64,000 bases of DNA from Owenia fusiformis. Its lineage: Eukaryota; Annelida; Polychaeta; Sabellida; Oweniidae. Positions 24,138 through 36,100 of this stretch are shown here, piece after piece (positions within the stretch are counted from its first letter, which is position 1; every line of letters starts with the position of its first letter). The notes beneath the pieces are model-generated. The model was not told the origin of the DNA, did not search any database, and saw nothing but the letters and a program-made list of their open reading frames with translations. The translations under genes were made by a program, and so were the position numbers. The DNA lies in assembly GCA_903813345.2 (NCBI GenBank), contig CAIIXF020000005.1:33111375-33175374 (forward strand), in the 5' to 3' direction.

Positions 24138-27100
24138 GTACGTTTTGAATATTCTCCTTTGATTAAAAGAAATTTTGAAACCAGGTCTATATACAGATAG
24201 GACAGGAGCTATCTTTTATTTCAAACATTTTGATGAAAACTCAGACTGTCCCCGCGTGGTGATTCTTGATTTCTTCTCATCCTAATTTTGTGGCATGGGG
24301 TCCAAGAGAAAAACGTTTAAGGTTACTTTTGTCAAGTACAGTACACTATTGAACGGTCCGATAGCCAGCTTTTGTAAAGAGATGATGGTCCGTTTGATCT
24401 TATTATACATGCCCCCTCACTATGCAGTTGCCCCCCCCCCTCAATATGACTTTGTCACAGAAGAATGAAATATGAAATTGACATATTGACGTTCATTCAC
24501 CCCCTTTCCTCTGGAAAAGATGTAATCAGTAGGCCTATACTGTGTACACAGCACTGGCGGATATGGGGGGGGGCCCAGGGGCCCGGGCCCCCCCCTCGGG
24601 TGGGCCCAGAAAAAAAAATTGGGCCCAAAAAAATTTTTGAGCAAAAAAAGGCCTTGTGGCCCCAAAAAGTGAGCCTTTTTGGTCATAAATGGGCCTTCTA
24701 AGGCCTTATTTTTTCATTTTAAGCCAAATTTTGAAGAAAATGGGCCTCAAAATTTCAAAATTTGGGCCCACATTTTGGTTTTAGGGGCCTAAAATTTTTT
24801 TTTGTCCTGTCATTTTTTTCTCAGACAAGAAATTTGGGCCCCCCCCCTTGTTGGTTCCCAGATCCGCCCCTGCACAGGAACTTGTATCACTATGATATGA
24901 GATGCTTATGTCAGATCTGAGTCATTTATAATGTATTTAATACACGTAAATTACTCAGATCTGACATAAGCATCTCATATCATAGTGATACAAGTTCATG
25001 TGGGCCTATAATAAATTGTTACTTTGGACAATCTTTCCAATAATTTATTTACTACACTTAGGTACCATTCTCTATAGTAAAATCTGTACACAGTGAACAA
25101 AGTATGAAGAAATAAGTATTCAGACGCAAAAATGTGTTTATTATTAATCACTAGCAAGTTGAGAAAAATTTGAGTGCCCATTTGTATGAAGGCAATCATA
25201 TTGATAGATGCATGTATTGTTGCAATGTAGACCCCATCTACATTTTTTTCATAAATGATATATTCTTTGCAGATCTTATAAAGCTTCGAAAGCTGATTGC
25301 AACTACTAAAGATGATGAAATCCTATCCATGCACAATGCATATCAAGATGCAATTTGTGACATTTCCAGAAGTGGGGGTTATATATGTTTATCTCAATCT
25401 ATTATGGAAGACGAGGTATCCAACAGCCTGTTGCCAGATGATGGAAGACAGCATGGGGTTGCATTTAATTGTACAGGGAATGGCAATTGCCTGTATAATG
25501 CAATTAGTATTACACTCAAAGGTAGGCTATAACGTTATATTTATGATTTTTGTAATTTTTTGTCTAAGAACCCCCTCAATGAGTACAACTCCAAAACAAA
25601 GTTTCGACATTCACAAATTTATGAAATATACCAGTGGGCACATTACAACTGACAATGAATGACAATTGAATGATTCCACAAAGCATATATCACTGGAAGG
25701 CAATGGCACCTTTAAATATTAAAATGAACTAAGGGGGGAGTGATTGCAATTGAGTATTACTCACTGTTGATTTAGAAAAAAAATGAAGACATTTATCGTT
25801 TGGTAATTAAAAGGGAACTCCCACCCCCTTGGCCAGAATATCTTTTAAATCATGCAGATTTTGAAGATTCTGAGCACTTTTGCATGATTTTGAGCAAATT
25901 TAGGCAAAAGTTTTCCAATGTGCACCCCCTGAATTTTTGGAAAAGTGAACCCTCTTGGCAGTTCTGGCTACAGGCCTACATAGCCTGACATAACACAATG
26001 CTTATACAGCTAAAACCTGCATTATATCCAAACACCTGGTGTTATGTTCATGTTATTGCACAATCGGTCTTGTCACAATTGTGTTTTAGTTTTGATGTAT
26101 GCCAATAGGTGTCAGCACTCTATTTACTGTGTCCCATGGTGTCTTACCAGAAAATTCAAAAATAACGTTTACAGTAAAACATCATGTAGTTAGTTCTCAA
26201 ATACATGTATAGGGTGTCTCATAAAATATACCCAAAAGTATATCAACAGCACATATGAACCAAACAATATTTTTACCCTATAAACACCATATATTACACA
26301 CTGTGAACATAAACTAACACCCGGGTAATCCAAGCACCTTCCTTTTATTTTCCTCCAATCGAAGAGTTTATGAAGTTCCTTTATGGCTTTGAAATCTCAT
26401 TTTTTCATGCGAATTTAAGAGATTTGCACATTTTACCCCTAATGACTTATTAGTTTTCTTTCTTTTTAAGATCATATTTGAATTCAGTGAAAACTTTTCT
26501 ACAACAATAACCTTGATATATAAAGGAGGAGGGAAATTAGCGCAACAGAATTTGGACAGTCATATGTTGGATTTTGGCCATTTTCTGAGGATTTAAACAG
26601 CTGCATATGTTAGGCCAATGCATTACCTCCAGGAAAATCAGTTCTAGAGATGATAAAATGATTTCGACTTTGAGACAGGGTAGATGCAAACAACCCACCC
26701 ACATGTTTTTTCTTATAAGTTTTCCTGATTTTCGACCCCTTCCATCCCTGCTTTTTTAATTTTTCTTGCATCAATATGTTGTGTTTTGACATATTGTTAG
26801 CCACTCTGAAGGAATAAGTGATTCCTTCAGGGGTTTTAAAGATACCCATTATGGGTGACCAAACTTAGCTGAAAGCAATGATTTTCCCTATGGGAAAATA
26901 ACATGGGAAATATTGTTTTCCACTTTATCTAAAAGGAATCACTTATTCCTTTTAAGGAATTAACTGTGTGTCAAAACGCAACATAATGATGCAAGAAAAA
27001 TTAAAAAAACAGGGATGGAAGGGGTTGAAAATCAGGAAAACATTCCAGAAAAAACATGTGGGTGGGTTGTTAGCATCTACCCTGTCTCAAAGTCGAAATT

Positions 27101-30100
27101 ATTTTATCATCTCTAGAAGTGATTTTCCTGGAGGTAATCCATTGGCCTAACATATGCACCTGTTTAACTCCCCAGGAAATGGCCAAAATCCAACATTTGA
27201 CTGTCCAAAATCTCTTGCGCTAACTTCCCTCCTCATTTACACGGTTGTCATTTAAATTATTTTCCATGACATGTTTAAAAAACTTGGGCCAAATCTACAA
27301 TGGAAACTCTTTAAACCTAGGTTTATTCGAATGACAACCAACATTTTCAGGTTTAATGAGAATGTTTACATTAACAGGGCCATCCCATTACAATAGTATG
27401 CAATTCAAGTCTCAGACAGATTTAACTGACACTTTTTGATAAATCATGAAATTAAATGGCTATAGCAAGTTTCTAGTATTGAAGCCCAATGGAGTCAGGC
27501 CCAAACAAATCAAAGACAAACAAGGGTGACATCTATTATCTCAGTTTTATTTGGCTGTATAGAAACTATACTATTGACTTTCATGTTATATGAATCTGAT
27601 AATTAAGGATTACATAATAAACAAAATAAATTGCACCTCAAAATGTCTACATGTATAAAAGTAAAATCCCATATGAAATGTTTAAGTAAAATACAAAGTA
27701 TGGTATTGATGCCATCATTACACTATCAAAAGTGTTTTATGGGAAATCATTTATACTGTAAAACCTGTCAAGTGGAACACCTCTAGAAGGGAGACACCTC
27801 TGTTAGCAGAAGACATTTCAGAGTCCTTGTACCAAATGACTTAGTGCTAAATGAACCTTTAAGCGGAAAACCTCTCAAATGGGACAATTTTAGAGGAACC
27901 AAAGGTGTAACACTTAGACATGTTTTATTGTAATTTGAAAATACCATAATAAATGTACAATCCTTAGTTTGTTTATATGCATATGGTAACATTTTAGATG
28001 TTTAATCACTTTCTTGCTTTGCACACTTTCAAAACAACTGACATGCATGTGATTATTTCCTCAATGATGACATTTATAAAGATGAATGATTCATTTTGTG
28101 CTTTCAGGTGATGAAACACTGGCAAGCCATCTAAGGATTGGAACTGCAACTGAACTATTGATAAATAGAGACCAATATACAGAAACACATCCATATATTA
28201 CAAAAGTAAGTGAACAGGAACATGTAACACTTGGTGTGGATAACTTGCTAATGATGTGCCTCCCAGAGCGGATAGACTACCTGAGAACAGCAAATACAGA
28301 CAACACAGAGGCATTTCGAGAACTTGCAACATATACAGCAACTGACAAAGAATGGAGTTATCCCATACATGTTTTGGCATTAGCCAATTTTCTGAAACGA
28401 CCTATTGTGACAATATTCCCAGAAGTTAATCTTTCCATAAGGCCACTGTATAATGGAACCATATATCCATCAGATAAAGCCTCGACCACATTATTTGAAA
28501 AAATAGCTATAATGTACACGAGAGATGGCAGCCTGGATATACGCCCAAATGTTGCCTTTACATCTAACCACTTTGTGCCTGTCCTGCAAAAGGAGAAACT
28601 AAAAATACCACCAGTGAAAATAAGGAGGCCAAAACCAGCAAAACAAACATATCAAAGTACCAGTGTACACTGTGGGACATGTAATGCCAAATATGACAGT
28701 TGGAAAAGGCATATAAAATCCAAGAGGCATATATCAATGACAGGACAACAAAAGATCAGCTTTACGTGTGCAGCTGAAAAAAGTCCATTGAGAAAGAAGG
28801 CGAAAAAGGTAAATGCAAAGGAGCATGTATGTTATCACAAACAATTTCAGACAATTCTAACCTGAATATTGAATATTTTCTGATCATTAACACTGATGTA
28901 TCTTTTAGACCCAATCTGTCATCTTCAAGAAATGTGGATATAATGATGATTTAGTTAATTAGACCTAAGTGATATTAAAGGGGCATGGATCAATCAACAT
29001 ACTTTTTCAAAAATGTTGACCTAATTTTGACCAAAAATGCAACCGTTTATTGTATTCTTGAATGCATAATTAGAATGTGTTTTGAGACATGTTCTATTTC
29101 CTAAAAGGAAAAGTTGATTGCTCCATGCAGGGACTTTAAAGATTCTGAATTTGGATAAAAAAAAATGTACTGAAACCAATGGATAGCATGAGATTTTTCA
29201 AGGGAGAAATAACATTGGGAACACTAATTAATCTTACAGCAATTCATTTTTTCTTTCACGAACTATTTGATACATCAAAATTAAGAATAGTAATGCATTA
29301 AACATGGTAAAAATGATTGCTTTTTGGGTGAAAATGAGGTCAACATCTTTGAAAAAGTGTGTTGATGGGTTGAATGCTAGTTAAATATTTCCAAGTCTGT
29401 TTGACTTTATAATTATTGTATATAATTTTCTTTGAGATAGTGAATGGATCTAAAAGATAAACCTGTCTTCATGGTCAGAAAATATAGTCTTAATCCAAGA
29501 TGTAACTGTCTGAATTGTTTGCGATAACCTACGTGAACCTTTGATGAAATTGCTGCTTCAATTTTTTATGTCACCACCAAAAAGTGAACCTTAAATTATT
29601 TGTACAGCTAGAAAATGGGCCAACAGTGAATTTCGAAGACCAAAAATGGGGACCATTTTGAAAATAGACGAGCTTTTGAATCAGGAGTCATAGGGGAGTT
29701 TTATTTTTTGTATTGATGTTTAGCAAAAATAACTTATAACGGGAATCCTATCGACAGAGGTTTTAAAAAGTGCTGCTATTCTTGACGGACGGTTGGACAG
29801 ACGAACAAGAGAGTGATTGCAAAAGCTCACCATGTGAGCTAATAAAAAGGTCAAAAATGTCTTTTTCAACTTGCTTCAAATTGACCAATTTCTTTTTCAA
29901 AATCATCTACAAGTTCTCAAGATTTCAAATCTGACTATAGATTTGATTCTTAAATGACATTCTCAAGGTCAAAATAGATTTGACCTTTAGTGACCTCCTC
30001 AAGGTCAAAAAGGTCTTTTTTATCTTGCTTCAACTAGGTGGTGACATTTTGTCATTTTGATGCCTTGATCCCAAGTATTATTTTATTTTGATTCATTGTC

Positions 30101-33100
30101 TTAGATTATTCCAAGGTTGTCATTTTATGATGTCCTATTTACTTTAAAACATATATTTCTCTTTTATACATTTCCACTGTTAGCAGATGTTTACTACAAA
30201 GATGTGATAATACACACCAATCAGTGAAGCATGTGCTGAGAAGGTGTGATCGCTAGACACAGGTGTTCACTAGATAGGTGTTCGCTAAGTCAGGTTTCAC
30301 TGTTGTCCTGTGATTATGTAGATTCTGGAAATGTAGGACATGAATTTAAAAGGTAGCATTTACATTGATTGCCATGTTTTAACTCCACATCTTATTTAAA
30401 GGAGATGAAAGATGAGCCAGATGGCCCCCAAAAAGACAAGACAGATGCCCCCCCAAAAGACGACGCAGATGCCCCTCCAAGAGATGAGTATGATGGCCCT
30501 TCAAAAGATGAGGCAGATGGCCCCCCAAAAGATGAGGCAGATGCCCCCCCAAAAGATGATGAAGATTGCCCCCCAAAAGATGAGGCAGATGGCCCCCCAA
30601 AAGATGAGGCAGATGGCCCTTCAAAAGATGAGGCAGATGGCCCCCCAAAAGATGAGGCAGATGGCCCTTCAAAAGATGAGGCAGATGGCCCCCCAAAAGA
30701 TGAGGCAGATGGCCCTTCAAAAGATGAGGCAGATGCCCCCCCAAAAGATGAGGCAGATGCCCCCCCAAAAGATGATGAAGATGGCCCCCCAAAAGATGAG
30801 GCAGATGGTCCCCCAAAAGATGAGGCAGATGGCCCCCCAAAAGATGAGGCAGATGCCCCCCCAAAAGATAAATCAGATGGCCCCCCAAAAGATGAGGAAG
30901 ATGCCCCCCCCCAAAAGATGAGGCAGATGGCCCCCCAAAAGATGAGCCAAATCCCCCACAAAAAGACAAGCCAGATAAAAAAAGGGGAAAAATGAAGGCA
31001 AGAAAGGTAAGTCTTCAGCTCTTTTGAGGGGGTTAGACATCAGCAAATGTGCTTCACCCTGCTCCCTCTGTTCTAGCACCCTGCTCCCACCCTGCTTAAA
31101 AATGATAAAAAATTTACTTTAGATGATTTGATATTGTTTTCTAGTTACTAAAAATGGTTCAGGTTTCATTCTGCAGCACTATTAAATTATTTTCAAACTA
31201 CCTGGTCAAAATTCCACAAGTAATTTGCAGTATTTTGCAGTTAATTGTAACCTCCATTTTCTGAGTGACAAAATAGGAATCAGCCACTTAAAAGGAAGAG
31301 AGCAGCGAAAATTGATGAACCCACCCTGCTCTGAAAAAACCTTGATAGATCACTGGTAGCATTTTTTGAAACCCCTCAGATTGTTTATGTTTTGTGCCAC
31401 CCATAATAATGAATATCATCTTCGATAATATTTCAATGAATGAATGTATTATGTCTGGATGGACAGACAGATGAATGGATTGAGTGACTGACATGTGGAT
31501 GGAGGGCCTCACTATATCCCTACTAAACTTTGTTCTTTGGGATAATGAAGCATAAATGCAATTCTGTCAAAATATCTATGTATATCTTTCCTCTAATCTC
31601 CACTCTGTGCCTGTCTCCATTCTCTCCACTCTGGTCCATCAGGTAAATATTGATAAATCCTTTAGGTCCTATAAGTCCTATATCTAAAACATCCCACTAC
31701 ATGCTACAAGTAAATGAGAAATCAGAGATAAAAAGAACTTTTTATTTTTTAGTGTGAGTATAACTCCAACTGGTCGAGCGAATGGCCTTTCATAAGAAGG
31801 GGTAACAGTAAACACTCTGCTTTTTGTACTGTGTGCAATAAAAACATAGACATCAGTCACATGGGTAAATACTATAATTTTCAATTTCACTTTTATGACA
31901 ACAACTTTTTACTTTAAAATTTGAAACAATGGTGTCATTTTGTTAAGTTTTATATAGTTTCAGAAATTATCATTATAGAACTGGAATTTTATTGTGTGTT
32001 AATACATTGATACAGTACATATATAATCAGATAAATACATGTTTTAGGCTTATTAATTATATTTAATTGTCATTAACAATATAACTGAAAGTGTTGAAAA
32101 CATTATAGGTCGTGGAGACATCAAACGACATATAAAGGCTGTTACTCATGTGAAGTTAGCAGACAGATCCAGATCCCGGATTGATGAAATGAAGATATTT
32201 AAACAATCAGATAAAGTTGCAGGAATGTCAGAATTGGAAGCAAAGGTATACAATATACAGAACATTAAAACTGTCTAATTTGAACACTCTTGGACTGATG
32301 GAATCTGTCTTGATAAGGAGGTGTGCACAATTATAGGTTGAAATTTCTGTTAGGTCACAGAAAAATACTGTTCACATTAAGGGACATACTTGTTCCAAGT
32401 TGCACCAATCAAATATTTTACAATGGTAGAGTAGTATTACTCCAGGCTATACTACTACAGGATGTCCAACCCATAGCTCGTGAGATTCTATTGAGAAAGA
32501 GAAATTCTCATTGTTATGATACCTCTGGTCTAAGTAATGAAAACTGAAAATCTCTAAATATATATTTCAGGTCAGAACTGCTGAGATAAAAATGACTACC
32601 CTAATGGTGGCACACAGCATACCATTAGCTTTTGCGGATCACCTCAGGGACTCAGTTAAGGCATGTTTTCCCGATTCTCAAATTGCAAAGCACTACAAAT
32701 GTGGAAAAACAAAAACCGCAGCTCTCATCAATGGTGCAATGGCGCCCAGTTTGCAGAGGGATCTAGCTAATGGTATGAAACAACATCCGTTCACATTGTC
32801 AACTGATGGGTCAAATGATACAGGTAAGAAAAATCATCAACATCAACAGAAGTGAAAAAAAGTGTGAAAAAGGAGTAAAACTATCTGCTTTTTGAAGGTC
32901 AATATTGACACATGTGATCCTAAAAGTTGTATGTGCACTTATCTGGAGGAATACATTATACAGATTACTCTATATGAGGTTCCGGATATTGTGATTATCC
33001 CCAGTACAATAAAATATATCTGTCGGAGGTTTCAAGGGAAGGTATATTAGACCGAGGGATAATCCCCCTGGGATAATCCATATATCCTGACAATAAAATG

Positions 33101-36100
33101 ATACGTTTATTTCATTACCCATCTGTTCAATGGTTTTGTTTTTTTGGCACACTTTCATATTTTTTAATAGTTCAAATAGTTTTTTGTTTTTTTTATCATT
33201 TATTTCAGTTAAACATAATTATTTACAAGTATGGTACAAAGATGAGGTTTCGAATTCATAAAGAGTATTTAAGTTACTCACACATTTTTCAATAAACCAT
33301 TTGTGAATAGATAACTTTGCTATCAGTATATTTTTGTAATTCTTTATTTTACCTATTCCATATATTTGGGAAATGTTTAGTCCAAAATTCAGCAACTGCT
33401 TTGCATTTAACAAAATGATGCTCTAAATTATATATTTCATCACAGTTTATACATTTGCTTGAATTTAAAATACCATATCTATGCAGTAAAAGATTACATG
33501 GATAAATTGAATGTAAAATCTTCCAGTGTAGTATAATTAGGTGTGTTGCTCAGCTGTTGTACAATTTCTTGCATTAAACCAGGTTTTTCCTGTTAAGACT
33601 TCATTTTTGAATGCAATTTCACAAACCTGTTTTTATATTAAAATTTGCCTAAAATCTTGAACATTTAAGTACTGCACATCTGTATCATTGAAGTATAAAA
33701 TATCTTCTGGAACTACATTTTGATATTCTAATATCATCTCTCTTTTGAGTGCTTGTTTCAAAGTTTGATATTGCATCCATGTATCAGCATTTCTGCCTAC
33801 TGAGGAAACAATTTCATCATAAGAAATGATCTGTCCATTTTTGCAAACATCACATATAAAATTTATTCCGGTTATAATGAAAACACGCGCTACGCGCTAA
33901 CGCGCCACGCGCCAATGCGTTAATAGAAAATGATCCTTCCCCCACGATGTGGGTGCATGTTTTAAGCGCATGTTTATGATTGGTCTATACCCTTGGCCCA
34001 GGGACATGTATAATTAGGGTTATGACTCCCTGGGAACTTGTCAAAACATTGACACTTCAAAGACTGTATAAATCACCGCTAACCTGTCAATCAGACTTTG
34101 ATGTGAACTTTGCGGCCGCAGGAAATAAACCAAGCCTCTCGAAATTACACTTTTCAAGTTACGATTTCTCTAAAAATATAAGACCAATTAAGATGTTCTT
34201 CACACCGTTAAAAAACAGAATTCAACTTCAATTTAGGAAATAATTCCAAAACTAAATGAACGTGTACTTTTCTCTGTATTTGACCTGAAAGAACATGAGT
34301 AACTTAGAATTAATAAATATTTACGGCCAATTACCGGACAATGATAAAACACGCTGGTGGTCGGATTTACATTACTTTTTAAATCGTCTCTTATTTAAAA
34401 CTTTAATTCCAAATGAAATACAATCCTGTTTTCAACAATATTCCTGGTAAAATAAAAATAGGTAATGCAATTCACTGGGACTGACGTAATTCAAAACTTT
34501 TTAAATCTAAAATCAAATTGAGAAAAACGAAAGCAAACATGAAAGGGGGGTTCATAGGGGTCTTGGAAATCTTTATACACTATTTTTCACAAGCCCCTCA
34601 GTCTTACACCATTTACAGCATTTTTCACCCCTTTTACATGTATAGCATACAGTGTATGCAATATTTTTCACATCTCCCTATATAGACGGTGAACCAACAC
34701 GATCCTCAGAGACCCAGAGGGTGCATGACTGCACCTACTCCCTATAGTACTATATTTTACAAAAAGGTCGGGTAAATAATATATCTGTACGATAATTTTG
34801 AAATTACCGTTGAGAAAAGTTTGGATAATATTCAGAAGGAAATAACATAATGCAAGAATCCACGTAGTACCAAATGTATAATCATACGGCAAATAGGCAG
34901 TACACAGCCCCGAAGCAAGGGGGGTTCGGAGGGTGACTTTGGAATTTTTGAAAAAGTGACCCCCCCCCCCCTGGGAGATCCTGGTTACTGTCCTGGCATA
35001 TAGAGACTACTATATAGAGATCTGGATTACCCCCATAAATGTGGGGCTGATTTTTCAAATCACCCCCACAACCAGGCCCGTAGCCAGAGGGGGAGCTGGG
35101 GGAGCGGAGCTCCCCCTCTGGCCAGAGATTCTTTCATGATTATTAGCCAAAATTGTGAAAAAGCTTCCCCTGGAAAAAAGCTGGCTACGGGCAAGCCCCC
35201 ACAACTACTTGTGTATTGAAATCCCAAATTTATGGGGATAAGCTGGATCTGCAGTATTCGTTCAAACTGCCTTTAAATTTCATAATAGGCTTCTTTAATT
35301 ATTTTAAAACATATGTTTATTTAACTTATACGATGCCATATACGATAAATGTTGCCCCCTCTTATGCGGCCATACACAATAGATTTTCACCCTCCTCTTA
35401 TATGATAACCCTATACACCCCCCCCCCCCCCCCCCCATGAAAGCGAAAGAGAGTAACCGGGCAGGAAAAGAAAAATGGAAAAATATAAATGCGACGCCTG
35501 AATTATCCCACCGTTTGGTAAGTCATGTGAGATATAACTTCAAATACAAAGAGTAAAGATATATAAAACATCCATGACTTGATATTAAGAGGTAACATGC
35601 GACAAATAAACATTATATTAAGTCATTAGTCAAGTAGTCGGGCCCCCGGCTCAGATTTCGAAACGGGATTTTTCTCGCCGATGGATGGACCCAAATAATG
35701 CAATGAAATAGGGAGCATATTCGCATATCTGCGACCATTCATCTTGTAAGGTGCTACTTTCTATCTTCCTTTTAAATCAGATAAAACACACTGACAATCG
35801 ATAATCTTTGCACAGTTTACGATCAAACATTGGGCTTCTTCATACTTCTGCTTTCTGTCGAGCCACCTAATCTCGTCACTCACTCGATTTTTATACATGT
35901 TCCCGGGCCTGTGGGAACGATCATTCTGAACAGTGCGTTAGTGCGCTAGCGCGTTAGCGCGTAGCGCGTGTTTTCATTATAACCATTTATTCCACACTTA
36001 ATCCAGCTTTGAAAATACAATTCTTTACCTGAAGCTTTGATATTTTCATTATGCCATAAAATTGAGCTGTCTTTGAATAGACTTATGATCTGCAGGAAGA

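Larger units (their letters stand above)
33870..35984. mobile_element. 2.1-kb TIR element with 9-bp target duplication (intron 7)
   Basis: Ends GGTTATAATGAAAACACGCG and its complement are inverted copies; both continue into runs of GCGCTAACGCGC words. The flanks are a perfect 9-bp duplication, ATTTATTCC. Nine-base duplications are typical of Mutator-like elements and also of some Merlin elements. No transposase was recognised; the 87-codon frame at 33980 is unlike anything I know. A smaller inverted unit is nested at about 35070-35200. It split the LINE fragment. Confidence 0.85.

Noticed and set aside
26610-27150. Two similar ORFs with KKQGWKGSKIRK-like peptides
   Set aside because: They are the two arms of one inverted repeat, so the similarity is structural and not evidence of a gene.
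30379-30969. Long - strand ORFs and an alternative + frame across the 24-bp array
   Set aside because: They are by-products of a repeat unit divisible by three. Only the + frame that yields KDEADGPP fits the flanking exons and splice sites.
32274-32545. Possible Tigger-like repeat between exons 6 and 7
   Set aside because: Similarity to the element at 39854 is too weak and no inverted end was found.
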